In this document: positions 9,942-20,010 of the stretch, one piece after another | Layout: each line of letters opens with the position of its first letter | How positions within the stretch are numbered: the stretch's first letter is position 1 | Source of the DNA: Corella eumyota | Lineage: Eukaryota; Chordata; Ascidiacea; Phlebobranchia; Corellidae | Length of the DNA stretch: 64,000 bases | Direction of reading: 5' to 3' | Assembly (NCBI GenBank): GCA_963082875.1 | Contig: OY720102.1 | Location: 3,844,001 to 3,908,000, forward strand | Translations under genes and position numbers: made by a program | Notes under the pieces: model-generated | The model's database searches: none | The model's input: the letters and a program-made list of their open reading frames with translations, nothing else | Told to the model about the DNA's origin: nothing

Positions 9942-12900
9942 ATGCCTTGTTACAATAAGATTTTTTCCACTATTTTATTACTGTTATTGCTTTTTTCATT
10001 GCACAGTTATTATTTGATTTTCATGTTAAACTCAACAGAAAAAGTTGAATTCTCATTAAACAAATATAAATTAACATCTAGTCATGTTACAGATTTAAAT
10101 AATAATCAAAATTCTTGCCCTAGTTTGCACAGTGTTATATATTTTCAATCATCCAACATAACAGCCCTTGAAAATTTTAAAACTAGTATTTCTAATGTTT
10201 TTAATATACCTGTTAATCATATTTTTATTGACACCACTGTTTTACCGTGCGGTCTACCTTTATATTTTAATCAATTTTTAAACCAAACTGTTTCAAAAAC
10301 TATGTTTTTAAATGTGTGCAATATTCATCATAAAAACTTACCTAATCATTTTAACATACTGTACACTGTGGACTCTAACAACCTCAACCTTAACAATGGT
10401 TCCAGAAACTGTGATAAGAGCATTTTTACTGCAACCTGGAGAATCATTCAAGACTCAGAGCAACCATGTTCATATTTAAAGTACAATCGCTTAATGCATT
10501 TAATATCAACATACGAAAATCTAATTCTCAACCAAGATACCATAAAGAAAAATTTTAACACTGATTTAATGAAGTGGGATCTTATATCTGTAACAACAAC
10601 AGGAGATCAAGACAAATTTACAGACATATTTAAAGATCAGTTAATAGTACAGCCAATTTTGCGACATAGAATACGAAGACAAATTTTGAAATCAGTTACT
10701 CAGGATTCGCCCCAAGCAACAAAAGTAATGGAAGTTATGCCGAGATCGATACCTGTGCAGAGTACTGTTACAAAAAGTCGTTCCACTTCAACTCCTTTAT
10801 TCAATGTTTTAAACCAAGAAGATTTACCGGACCCTGGTTCGTGTTTTTTGTATTTTTAAATGTCAGTTTTATGTTTTATAAATAAGATAAAAATGATATA
10901 CATTGACCTTTTAATGTACTACAAAAAGATATTATCACCCTTAAATTTAAACATGTTATTGATTCTGAATGACTATTTTATTTTTTTATTTAAAAAAGGA
11001 CAATTTTCTACTGTCAACCCACTGCCCAATGAATACTCTTTAGAACCAAGTCTGACACCAATCATGTTAGAACAATCAGGTAGTGGTATGGAAAGTAGTG
11101 GTAGTGCTAGTAGTGGAAGTGGGCATATAGTGACTATTAAAAATAGCTCTATTGCACTTTTAAATACATCACAACCTTTGTTACCAAGCTCAATAGCAAT
11201 TTTATTTGCGACTGTGTCACCAGACAAAAATGATATTTTCTCTGATCAAAATATTTTGAAACTAAAAAGAGATGAAGTTTCTACTGAAATCTTGATTGCA
11301 AGTACTTTACCTCACAATGCAACTGCTAAAGATGGCCTGATTGGTTCTAAGTCATATTCTACCATTTTTCATGGCACAACTAACAGTTTAAAACAAAAGC
11401 CAACCAACAAATTATCTAAATTTTTTAACACTCAAAATTCAGATCAAACCACCAGTAAGCATAGTGTGGTGTTCAATGTTGTAACCATGTTGCATGTTAG
11501 TTTTTATGGTAATTAAAATAGTTTGGCCATGGTATATTGTATATTATCAAAGTTGTTTTGTAGGAGCTTTTACTAATCTTTTTACAACTTGTTATTTTTA
11601 CAGAATTTGCCCCTACAACTGCACCTGCACCTATTTCAGGTATGATATTTCTTTAAACAAAAAAACAAATCAAAAATTTAATTTTTTATGTTATATATGT
11701 TATATTATGTTATATATCTTTCAGAAATTTACCAAAACTTTTTATTATGTTATCGTTTAAGGTATTTGCTTTCCATTTAAAGCATAATTTACTCCCAAAA
11801 ATATTTTCACAATATGGTTATCTTAAAATTAATCTTTGTTATAAATTTTTTTTGCAGAAACAAAGTACGAAACCAGGTCATGTAGTTATGGAAAAATATT
11901 CTCACATGATATACCTTATCATTGGAAAATGATTTTAAACCAAAATCATGGCACTGTGTTATTTAACACAACTTCAGATTGGTTAGCATATGACTCTCAA
12001 CTTCAAAAACTGATTGGAGTTCCATTAAAAGAAACAGTTAACAGCACCATGGCATATTTGAGGTTAAATTCTACAATTAAAGATGTTAAATTTCCAACTT
12101 TCATTGAAATCAAGATTGTTGTTAAACAAAAGAGTCAAAACTATACTTATACTGTGCATACTAACACAAGTGTTGAAGAAGGCACACATTTTGAAGCTCT
12201 GTCCTCCTTGTTTATTATTAAACTATCAGAGTACTTTATACATGTGGAACCAGCTGATATTACAATCTTAAAAATCCTTTCTTCAAAAAATAGGAATACC
12301 AACTTCTTTAATGTGACATGGAGTATAGAAAAATTTTCATACAATATCTTTTATAATCATTACTACAAGGATTTTCTTGTATCAAGTAACACAGATCTGC
12401 ACAAAGATTTCTTTTTTGCTTTTTTACCAGAGTTTGTCATCATTGATTCATCAATATCAAAATTACAAATCCAACAAAAAAATAATCTTGCAAATCCTGT
12501 TCAAAAAAATCAACCTGTTACAGCAAACATTGCTGTAATTGTTCCTGTTTGTGTTATTGTTGTATTTGTCATCTTTGTTGTTTTTGTTATCCTTCGACGC
12601 AAAATAAGGACAAAGTCAATGACTTCAGAGTATTTGGTTGACCGAACACTAGCAAAATGCAGGTAATATTGTTTGCATGTTTACTTTAAGTGTAGAAAAA
12701 TACTGGTAAATAATTTGTTCTGAAAAGTTTTTGGTAGTTTTGTTACAAAAATACTGTAAGATATTTTATTTTTTAGAAAACCGGTTTGTTTGTCAAGCGA
12801 GATAGAACTTGATAAGTTCCAACGACCTTCCAAACCTCGAATTTTACCTGACGATGAAAATAGCATTTTGTCGACACCTCGATTTCACGAAACCATTTTT

Positions 12901-13110
12901 AGTCGGACATCAGAAATATTAGAGTCTGATCCAAGTGATTTTGAGCCTTACCAAACTGATTTGCAACAACTTGAAGGTGGTAAGTCGTATTCTTTTGCAA
13001 AGGGTTGTTATGTATCAGATGATGACGATGTAAGTAGTGTGGGAAGCAGTGATAAAACTTCATTGTCAAACTCACGAGAGGCCGCTTTACTACACAAGAA
13101 AGCTATGTAA
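9942..13110 (+). CDS. DAG1: Dystroglycan homologue (5 exons, 841 aa)
   Basis: Exons: 9942-10836, 10999-11454, 11604-11639, 11858-12662, 12777-13110, all with GT-AG introns and matching phases. Seen in order: a hydrophobic signal peptide (about 1-30); an S6-type module (about 60-233; ATWRII..QPCSYLKYNRL resembles human VEWTNN..EPCPKEQIAGL); furin-type RHRIRR (241-246), where human alpha-dystroglycan has RVRR; a Ser/Thr/Gly linker (about 250-465); a cadherin-like domain (470-565; SDWLAYDSQLQKLIGVPL like human SWVQFNSNSQLMYGLP); a second SEA-like module (574-661); a TM helix (about 685-709); and a cytoplasmic tail. The tail keeps the KPV..SSEIELD..KPRIL juxtamembrane pattern but lacks the PPPY dystrophin/WW motif. 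The N-terminal Ig-like domain of vertebrate alpha-dystroglycan is absent from this model. The known family role is a laminin receptor linking matrix to the dystrophin complex. The ATG at 9942 was chosen because it directly precedes the signal peptide. Length is close to human (895). Identity rests on remembered human sequence. Confidence 0.8.
11077..11124 (+). other. Ser-Gly cluster in dystroglycan linker (possible GAG sites)
   Basis: Residues about 323-341 of the dystroglycan model read EQSGSGMESSGSASSGSGH. SGSG next to acidic residues is the known context for chondroitin/heparan sulfate attachment. Use as such is inference. Confidence 0.45.
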
Positions 13111-14169
13111 AATTTTAATCTGTTTACAAAATTTTGGTATATTAAAATTATATTTACTCTATTCAATTTTTTTTTTATTTGTACTAGGTTCCTTACATTA
13201 TTACTGTAAGCATTTGTTTACAGATAAACCCAAATGTATGTTTGCTTTAGTAGCATTATATGGAAGGTGCTATAAATGTTGGTGTTTATCAAATTAGAAG
13301 TTTTATATTTTAGTTTTTTAATTTGTAGTCTAGTAGGTTTGCATAAATATTTTATGTACTTAAGAAAACTTTAATTTTAAATGCACATCATATATAAATA
13401 ATGAATAATTTTGTAATGCCTTAAATTATTAAAAGTGGTATTGTGTATAACATATAGGCTTATTTGTTGCTGATATTATATCTTTTTTAGTATTGTAGTT
13501 GCTATTATAAAAGGTTCTGTGTTATTTTTTTGTGTTTTAAAAATCATACTTACTTTTAAATCATGTTTATGCCTATTTATGAGTTTTATAACAATCATTT
13601 ATCAACTTTTTTAATCATTTGACTTATTCTTCAATTGAAATTTATTGTATTTTTTAATCCACAAATTTGTTTAATTTAGATGTTTTTTAATCCTTAAATT
13701 TTCTGCAAAAAAGTGGTTTTTCTTATCTTTATATTTATTTAATTACATTTGCAATCAAATGTTATCACTAATATTGCGAGTTATTAACGATATGGATTTC
13801 AAATTACTCCTTGTGCACTGCAGCAATCTATTTTCACAAGGGAAATAAAATAAAGAAATAGTGATGCAGCTGTTTTGTTTGCATTCAACCATGAAAAAGG
13901 TGAAGTTAATCAGTAACCTAAATAACAATGCACTGTTTAATATTTGCTAGGTCAAGCAGTGCTTTGTTAATATCATTAGCTTTGAATTTTTAAACTCAGA
14001 AGCGTTTGTTTAAGGGCATACACTTACGATAACTAAATTTTTGACTTAATAAATGCAAGTGCAGATTTTTATTAGATTATTTAAGTGTGATGATATTATT
14101 CTAAATTTTGTTTATTGTGTGTTATTTAAGAAAAATTTGTTTCCTTAAAATTGCTGGTATTTCAAAAAG
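13111..14169 (+). other. Dystroglycan 3' UTR and spacer to ADH gene
   Basis: AT-rich non-coding DNA. Two overlapping AATAAA signals lie at about 13845-13855 (GGGAAATAAAATAAAG) and are the best polyadenylation candidates for the dystroglycan gene. That would leave about 300 bp to the next ATG. No other frame of note. Confidence 0.45.
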
Positions 14170-17100
14170 ATGTTGCAAGCTCAAATTGTCAAACCCAATG
14201 AAGCTTTGAAATTAAATAAGTGCGAAATACCAACGCCACCAACCAAGGGAGCTGTGGTTAAGGTAAATCTGTTTTAATGGCTAAATTTAAAATGATATTA
14301 GATGACAGTAGCCAGATAATAAATATTTTTGAGTATTTTATTGTTTGCACAGTGGAACTGTTTTATTGACATTTTTGTATTGTGGTAACTTCACAATAAA
14401 GCTTATAGCCTACTATGTTTACCTTCACTAATAAATTGTTCTTTCCTTGTCCTTTTTACCCTTAATGTTATACTTTAACATCATTAAAAAAGGCTTCGAC
14501 AGTTTGTGGAAGTTTATTGCAAATTCAGTGATGTCCCAAATAAATTAAGTTTAGCAAAATTTCTCAAGTTTAACCATTTGGTCCATTCTCATGTGACGTA
14601 TGTGACATAATTTATACAAAATTTTGCAAACAAGACCATTTAAAAAAATATTTAAAATATCAGTTGAGAGATATTATATCTTAAATAAACGAAAGATTTT
14701 AGGCTATCATTACAAAATATAAGTAAGGGAAAAAAACATAAACTTTTTTTAATTCAACAAACAAACTCATGTGACGTACGTGACAAAAATGTTCACACAA
14801 AAAATATTTTAAAAATGCGTAGTCAAATTTCTGTGAACTTCTTGGAGTAAAATACTTTATGTATACATAATTTAAAAATAAATGTAAATAATTGTCATAT
14901 GTCAGCAGACTTGAAGCTCAAACAGCAATATAAGTACATTTGTTGGGGCAAGATAGTAGAACCATGCTGTGACGTACGTGACAAAAAATTGTGACGTACG
15001 TTACAGTAATTTTGTAAATTAATCTTTCAGTATAAAAAAGTTGTCAATAGGTTATGTTTTTATGGTCTACTGGTTAGTATATGTGTTTTAATACTAAAAC
15101 TATCAAAAAATATGATTGTTTTAGTTTACCCTTAAATTGGATGTTTGAAATCCCTATATATTTAAAAAAAATTGTTTTTTTGTTTTTTTATGGGTTTAAA
15201 TGTTGTTTAGGGCTTTTTTTAATGGTAAAATGTTACAATTACGTGTTTTAATGTAGTTAGACAATATTTATTATTTTAAACTAGTAAATTATTGAAAAAA
15301 TAAGAAATTGCCTTGAAACTTTATTCCTGTCACGCACGTCACGTGACATACTTCTTGGTGAATTTATTAAAAACTAAGAACTTAAAATCCCAAAACTTTA
15401 ATGGTAAAACTACTAGCAACTTGCTTTTAATTTAACGTTTCAAGCTAAAGCTTATATTAAAAAATATGAAGTGTAACTTTTTGTACATTTAGTGTGACGT
15501 ACGTGACGGTAAAAACATATGCACAGTTTTTGAATGCAAACTTTTAAAAAGTGGCAAATACATTTAAATTTTTTTAACTTTTACACTCTGTGAATGAGAA
15601 TGGACCATTTGATTTTTTTTCAGATATCTTTTAGTGGCATTTGTCACTCAGACATACATCAGTGGGAGAATGAACTTGATTTGGGAGCCATGAAAATCAA
15701 ATACTCAGATGTGCCCGGTTATAAATTGCCAGCTACACCAGGTCATGAGGTTTCTGGTGTTGTGCATTCGCTTGGAGATGAAAATGATGGAAGTAGGAAT
15801 TTATTATGAGAAAAACTAGTATAAGCATATATGTTTTAACTTGCTGAGCCAGCACTAATCAGCAGTATAATTATCGGGCAATTATAATCTCTATAATATC
15901 CAAAACTGCCACAGGCATCTTGAGACTGGGTCGGGGTAACAGTTGCTACTCTATGTTCAGGTCGCGTATTCGACCTTTCCACATCGAGGATAAAGATATA
16001 CAAAAAAAAATAAAATATAAACCACATTCTTAAAATAATCCTTTTAGTTAAAGTAACATAATTAAATGTTTTCCTATGTTAATTAGGTGTTAAAGTTGGG
16101 GATAGGGTGGGAGTATATTCATGGATGGGTTGTGGAAAATGTGTGTACTGTAATGCCGAAGATTATTCAAATTGCTTAATTCAATCTAACTGTATGGGTC
16201 TCTTACTACCTGGAGGGTAAATGAACTGCTTTGTAACTTATATTTTTTAATGTTAAAATAGCATGTGCAGTAGTGGTTTGGACACTTGGCTTTACTACTT
16301 AAGGCACAGGGTTTGGTTCTAATTGCATTTATGTCCTGTAAATTTTATTGTATGACTGATTTTCTAATTTTAATACAAAATCTGATCTTATTAATTTAAA
16401 GCTATGCATCGCACATTGCTGTTAGAGATTGTAAATATCTCGTGAAATTGCCTGATAATGTGCCGATGAATATTGCTTGTATGTTGGCGTGTTCTGGTCT
16501 CACCACTTATAATGCTGTTAAAAAAATTGCTCCAGTTGTTGAGAAATCAACAAAAATAAAAGGCAAGTGTTGAGAAATTGCACTAGACTTTATTTTTTGG
16601 CTCAAAATGCTTTCATATTTTTTTTGTAAACGTTTTTTGTAACTTTTTGTATTTTCTGCCAATGCATGAATATAATAATTTTTTTTGTTTATATGAAGTT
16701 TAGTTTTACTTAAATTATTAAATCTTACTTACACGTTTTTTGTAGGTAAAGCAGCTGTGTTGATTATTGGTGCTGGTGGGTTGGGGCTTTGGAGTTTACA
16801 ATTTGCAAAACATATCCTACCTTCTACTACCAAAATTGTTGTGGCTGACATTGGGGTATTTTATTTTGCGTGCTGTTCATAAGCCTAGCAATGTAAAAGA
16901 GTATATAAATTCTAAAAGTTTATCAATTTAATTAATTATTGTATTTTTTGTAGGGGTTGTAATTTTTTTTCCTACTTTTTAACAGGAAGACAAATTAAAG
17001 ATGGCCAAATCACAAGGCTGTAATGAAACAGTGTTGTGGGATCGAAATTTAAATGAACAGGAAATAATGAAGATAACCATTGGAGAAGGATTTGGAGGTG

Positions 17101-17614
17101 GATTTGATGCCATAATTGATTTTGTTAATTCATCAGTAACTTCTACCAGAGCAGTGGGATGCCTTCTTTCCGTAAATTTTACTTCTTTTTATAAAAAAAA
17201 ATTAGTTTAACAGTTTCCAAGCAAAGATTTTTCAAATTGCAAATATTTTTATATACAGAATGGAATGTTAGCTATGGTTGGCTTATTTGGAGGCTCAGCT
17301 AGCTTTCCATTACCTCTCATACCATTGGGCCCACGAACAATACAAGGGGTTTATGTTGGCAGTCTTCAATCTTTTAAGGAACTCATTAAATTTATGGAAA
17401 CTGCAAAGGTTTAAATTTTTTTTTAATTCAACAGTTCCCAATATCATTTGTATTTGTTCGAATAAAACAACATTACATTGTAATTTTTTAGCTTGAACCA
17501 CCTCCTATAAGATATTTTGCTTTGGAAGAAGCTACAAAGGCAATGACTATGCTGAAAGAAGGAAAAATGAATGGCAGAGGAGTATTTCGATTTGATTCAA
17601 CTTCTGGTTTGTGA
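14170..17614 (+). CDS. Zinc-type alcohol dehydrogenase (8 exons, 373 aa)
   Basis: Exons: 14170-14262, 15624-15792, 16087-16216, 16402-16562, 16746-16855, 16986-17171, 17259-17408, 17492-17614. This is a medium-chain dehydrogenase. Catalytic zinc ligands are C38 (GICHSDIH), H72/E73 (PGHEVSGVV) and probably C161; structural zinc cysteines C103, C106, C109, C117 are all present. The Rossmann motif is GAGGLG at 193-198, with Asp219 ending the second strand (VVADI), which predicts NAD rather than NADP. It should oxidise an alcohol or reduce an aldehyde; the substrate is unknown. The insert DLGAMKIKYSDVPGYKLPATPGHE resembles a subgroup I associate with bacteria, fungi and some invertebrates rather than class III ADH. 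Intron 4 (16563-16745) is best read as GC-AG: it restores KIKGKAAVLIIGAGG. No targeting peptide, so probably cytosolic. Intron 1 is 1.36 kb and unusual (own entry). Confidence 0.9.
14592..15508. promoter_or_regulatory. Cluster of six GTGACGTACGTGAC-like motifs in ADH intron 1
   Basis: Motifs lie at about 14592 (GTGACGTATGTGAC), 14770, 14969, 14991 (GTGACGTACGTTAC), 15329 (GTCACGCACGTCACGTGAC, opposite sense) and 15493. The core ACGTACGT is palindromic and each copy contains TGACGT, the CRE/bZIP half site. Surroundings are not otherwise repeated. This could be an intronic enhancer or a repeat remnant. Confidence 0.45.
15836..16013 (+). repeat. SINE body fragment in ADH intron 2
   Basis: It contains AATCAGCAGTATAATTATCG, CTTGAGACTGGGTCGG, TATGTTCA(G/A)GTCG and CACATCGAGGATAAAGATAT, which match the SINE at 20345-20560 (reverse orientation there). 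The tRNA head is missing, so this is a 5'-truncated copy. A 63-codon minus-strand frame over it is not a gene. Confidence 0.75.
16258..16335 (+). repeat. Decayed tRNA-like SINE head in ADH intron 3
   Basis: GTAGTGGTTTGGACACTTGG then GGGTTTGGTTCT resemble an A box and B box at tRNA-like spacing. It is degenerate and has no recognisable tail. Confidence 0.3.
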
Positions 17615-18569
17615 AAATAAATTTTTTTTTAAATTTTTTACGCCTAAAAATAGCGTAATTGCTTTATGATATTAGCTGATATATTTAAACAATGTCCAAT
17701 GCTTTGTTGGTTAATTTTAAATTTGTTGTTTACCACTTTTAATTAAATATTAACAATGCACTACAACTTGATTATTGAATACACATATATTGAGAACTTT
17801 TTGTCTTCGTTTTTATTTACCGTTAAGTTGTTTGGTTAAATTATTAAATATAATTCACACGAAGCACAATACCTGCAGTGCAATGTAATGGGTTAGAAAC
17901 TTGATTTTACTGCATAAAGTTATTGCATTGCGTTTACTGCAAGATGGTGCACGAGAGTCGCTTTTTTCAAATTTTATTTTTTGATAAAAACGCGATTTTT
18001 AAATTGTTAAAAGCAATTTTAAAACGTTAGGATGGCTTATAGTACACTGTAAATCCCTTTTTTGCAAGAAAATGCCAAAATATATTTTTTTTATTTTCGG
18101 CCAAATTTAGCAAAAACACCAAGGGTATAACCCTTGTAGAAAATGCCGAAAATCGCTATTTTGTAGGAAAAAAATAAGTCACCGAAATTCGACAAAAACT
18201 TGATTTTAAAGACGTTAATCTGACTTATATTAGATTAAAAGAAATTCTTTTGCCCAAAAATGCCCAAAATTCTTTTTTTTTTAATTTTATAATTATATAT
18301 TGTTTTCGTAACTATAACTTCGCACAGAGTTCAGGGTATAATAATTTTTACAAGCAAAAATGCACAACACAATAACTTTACACAACCGTTCAGAAGGTTG
18401 TTAACAATGCCACTTCACATAAAACAGAACTAAAAAACTCAAGTCAATCACAAGCCGCTAAACATTGAAGCCCCTATTAGCGGGTCCAGACATATCATTA
18501 ATTTAAAGGCAAAGTAAATGGCGCCAAATAATTGAGGACAAACTAAGTGATAACGCTATTTGTTACAAT
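17615..18569. repeat. ADH 3' flank, later duplicated
   Basis: Non-coding. 17690-17875 (ATGCTTTGTTGGTTAATTTT ... TTAAATATTAACAATGCACT) recurs in direct orientation at 19370-19450 and 19560-19735. 18185-18290 (CGACAAAAACTTGATTTTAA ... AAAATGCCCAAAATT) recurs at 19452-19548. The unit appears to have been copied and shortened when the inverted MIPOL1 fragment at 18570 arose. AAAATGCC(A/G)AAA-type words are locally repeated. Confidence 0.6.
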
Positions 18570-19365
18570 ATTACATTTTACTTTATTGTTTAAATAACAT
18601 GTTTACCTTGAATCTTTTGCAAATGCTTTGGCACGAATAAGAGCTTCATCCCTCTCCTTGTTGGCAAGTTTTAAGCGCTCGATCATTGCGTGCTCTCTTT
18701 CTTTTTGTGCTGCCTATATTTCTTCTACCAAATCTAACATGAACAATAAAAATTATAATAGGTTATTTTTTAGGAACTGTTAGGAAACAGCAGGGGTCTT
18801 AAAACACATGGTGTTACTTTGGACAAAACAATGGTAGATAGATCACTTTGATGATATGAATCTGTTGTAAATTTTTTATAGTAAAAAATACCAATAGTTT
18901 TTTAACTTACCTTCTAGCTTTCCAGTAATCTCTTGTTTTCTTTCGGCCTCCCCCAAATCCATTTCAATTTTAAAAGCAGCCAGTTCATTTTCAGTAAGGG
19001 TAAGTTTCTCCATAAGCTATGTTTAATATTTTTTTAAATTAAAACTAAATTTTAGCATAGATAAATTGTAACAATATAATTTATTACAGTGTTAAGCAAA
19101 AACAGTTAAGTAAGTAATGATTTGGTAGTCAGCAATAAAACACAAGATAATACAAAAAAGACAAAAGATAAGGCTGTAGCCTAGACTTCTTATCAGGCAT
19201 AATCACGTGACGTCAAGGGGCCGCTACAAAGTTGGCATAAACAATTTAAACCTAGCAAAAGGTATTTTCTTAAAACTAAGAGTGAAAAAATATTTTATTA
19301 TTTTTTTCCTTATTTAAAGATGACATAAGTTTAGTGATTGTGAAAACTGTATGAGATTGTGAACC
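18570..19365 (-). pseudogene. MIPOL1: Inverted partial copy of MIPOL1 exons 5-7
   Basis: The minus strand of this segment matches 21638-22430 of the MIPOL1 gene: the end of exon 5, intron 5, exon 6, intron 6, exon 7 and the start of intron 7, in order with introns kept. It is therefore a DNA-level inverted duplication, not a retrocopy. Exon 7 words such as GAGAGCACGCAATGATCGAG and AAGGAGAGGGATGAAGCTCT are intact. The exon 7 copy reads ATA TAG GCA where the gene reads ATA TAT GCA, so it carries a stop. The end of exon 5 is also altered and its donor lost. It is flanked by direct repeats (17690 and 19370). It lies 0.65 kb upstream of the parent gene on the opposite strand. Confidence 0.9.
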
Positions 19366-19369
19366 ATAG

Positions 19370-19740
19370 TTAAATGCTTTGTTGGTTAATTTTAAATTTG
19401 TAGTTTACCACTATCAATTAAATATTAACAATGCACTACAACTTGATTATCAAAATTCGACAAAAACTTGATTTTAAAGACGTTAAACTAACTTGTATTA
19501 GATTAAAAGGATTTTTTTTTGCCCCAAAATGCCCAAAATTATTTTTTTTAATATATATTTAACCAATGTCCAATGCTTTGTTGGTTAATTTTAAATTTGT
19601 TGTTTACAACTATTAACAATGCACTACAACTTGATTTTTGAATACACGTAATTGATAACTTTTTGTTTTCGTTTCTATTTACTGTTAATTCGTTTGGTTA
19701 AGTCATTAAATATAATTTACACAAAACACAATTACTACAG
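19370..19740. repeat. Rearranged second and third copies of ADH-flank repeat
   Basis: 19370-19450 copies 17692-17775, 19452-19548 copies 18185-18290, and 19560-19735 copies 17690-17875 again. It is a direct, shortened duplication bordering the inverted MIPOL1 fragment. Confidence 0.7.
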
Positions 19741-20010
19741 GGCGGTGTAATAGTTAAAAAATAATTTGTTGAGGATAAATTCGTGGTAAAAATGTGTTTA
19801 CGACCTAAAGTGTCTACCAAAATGGTTGCAACGGTATTGTTTTGAAGAAGCGAATAAGTGTTTTTATTTCAAAATAAAACTATAAAAAAGCTATAAAATC
19901 ATAAGTGAAGTGCTTTGAAAAGATTGAAGTGTTATGTGTTAAGTTTGTGTATAAACTAATATTACTTTATAGGTTAGTAGGATTGCATAAACTAACGTTT
20001 TAAAATTTAA

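Noticed and set aside
10973-11227. 84-codon minus-strand frame
   Set aside because: Shadow of dystroglycan exon 2 on the other strand.
11494-11932. Frames at 11494-11760 and 11747-11932 as separate proteins
   Set aside because: They run through introns 2 and 3 of the dystroglycan gene and its short exon 3; the spliced model explains the coding parts.
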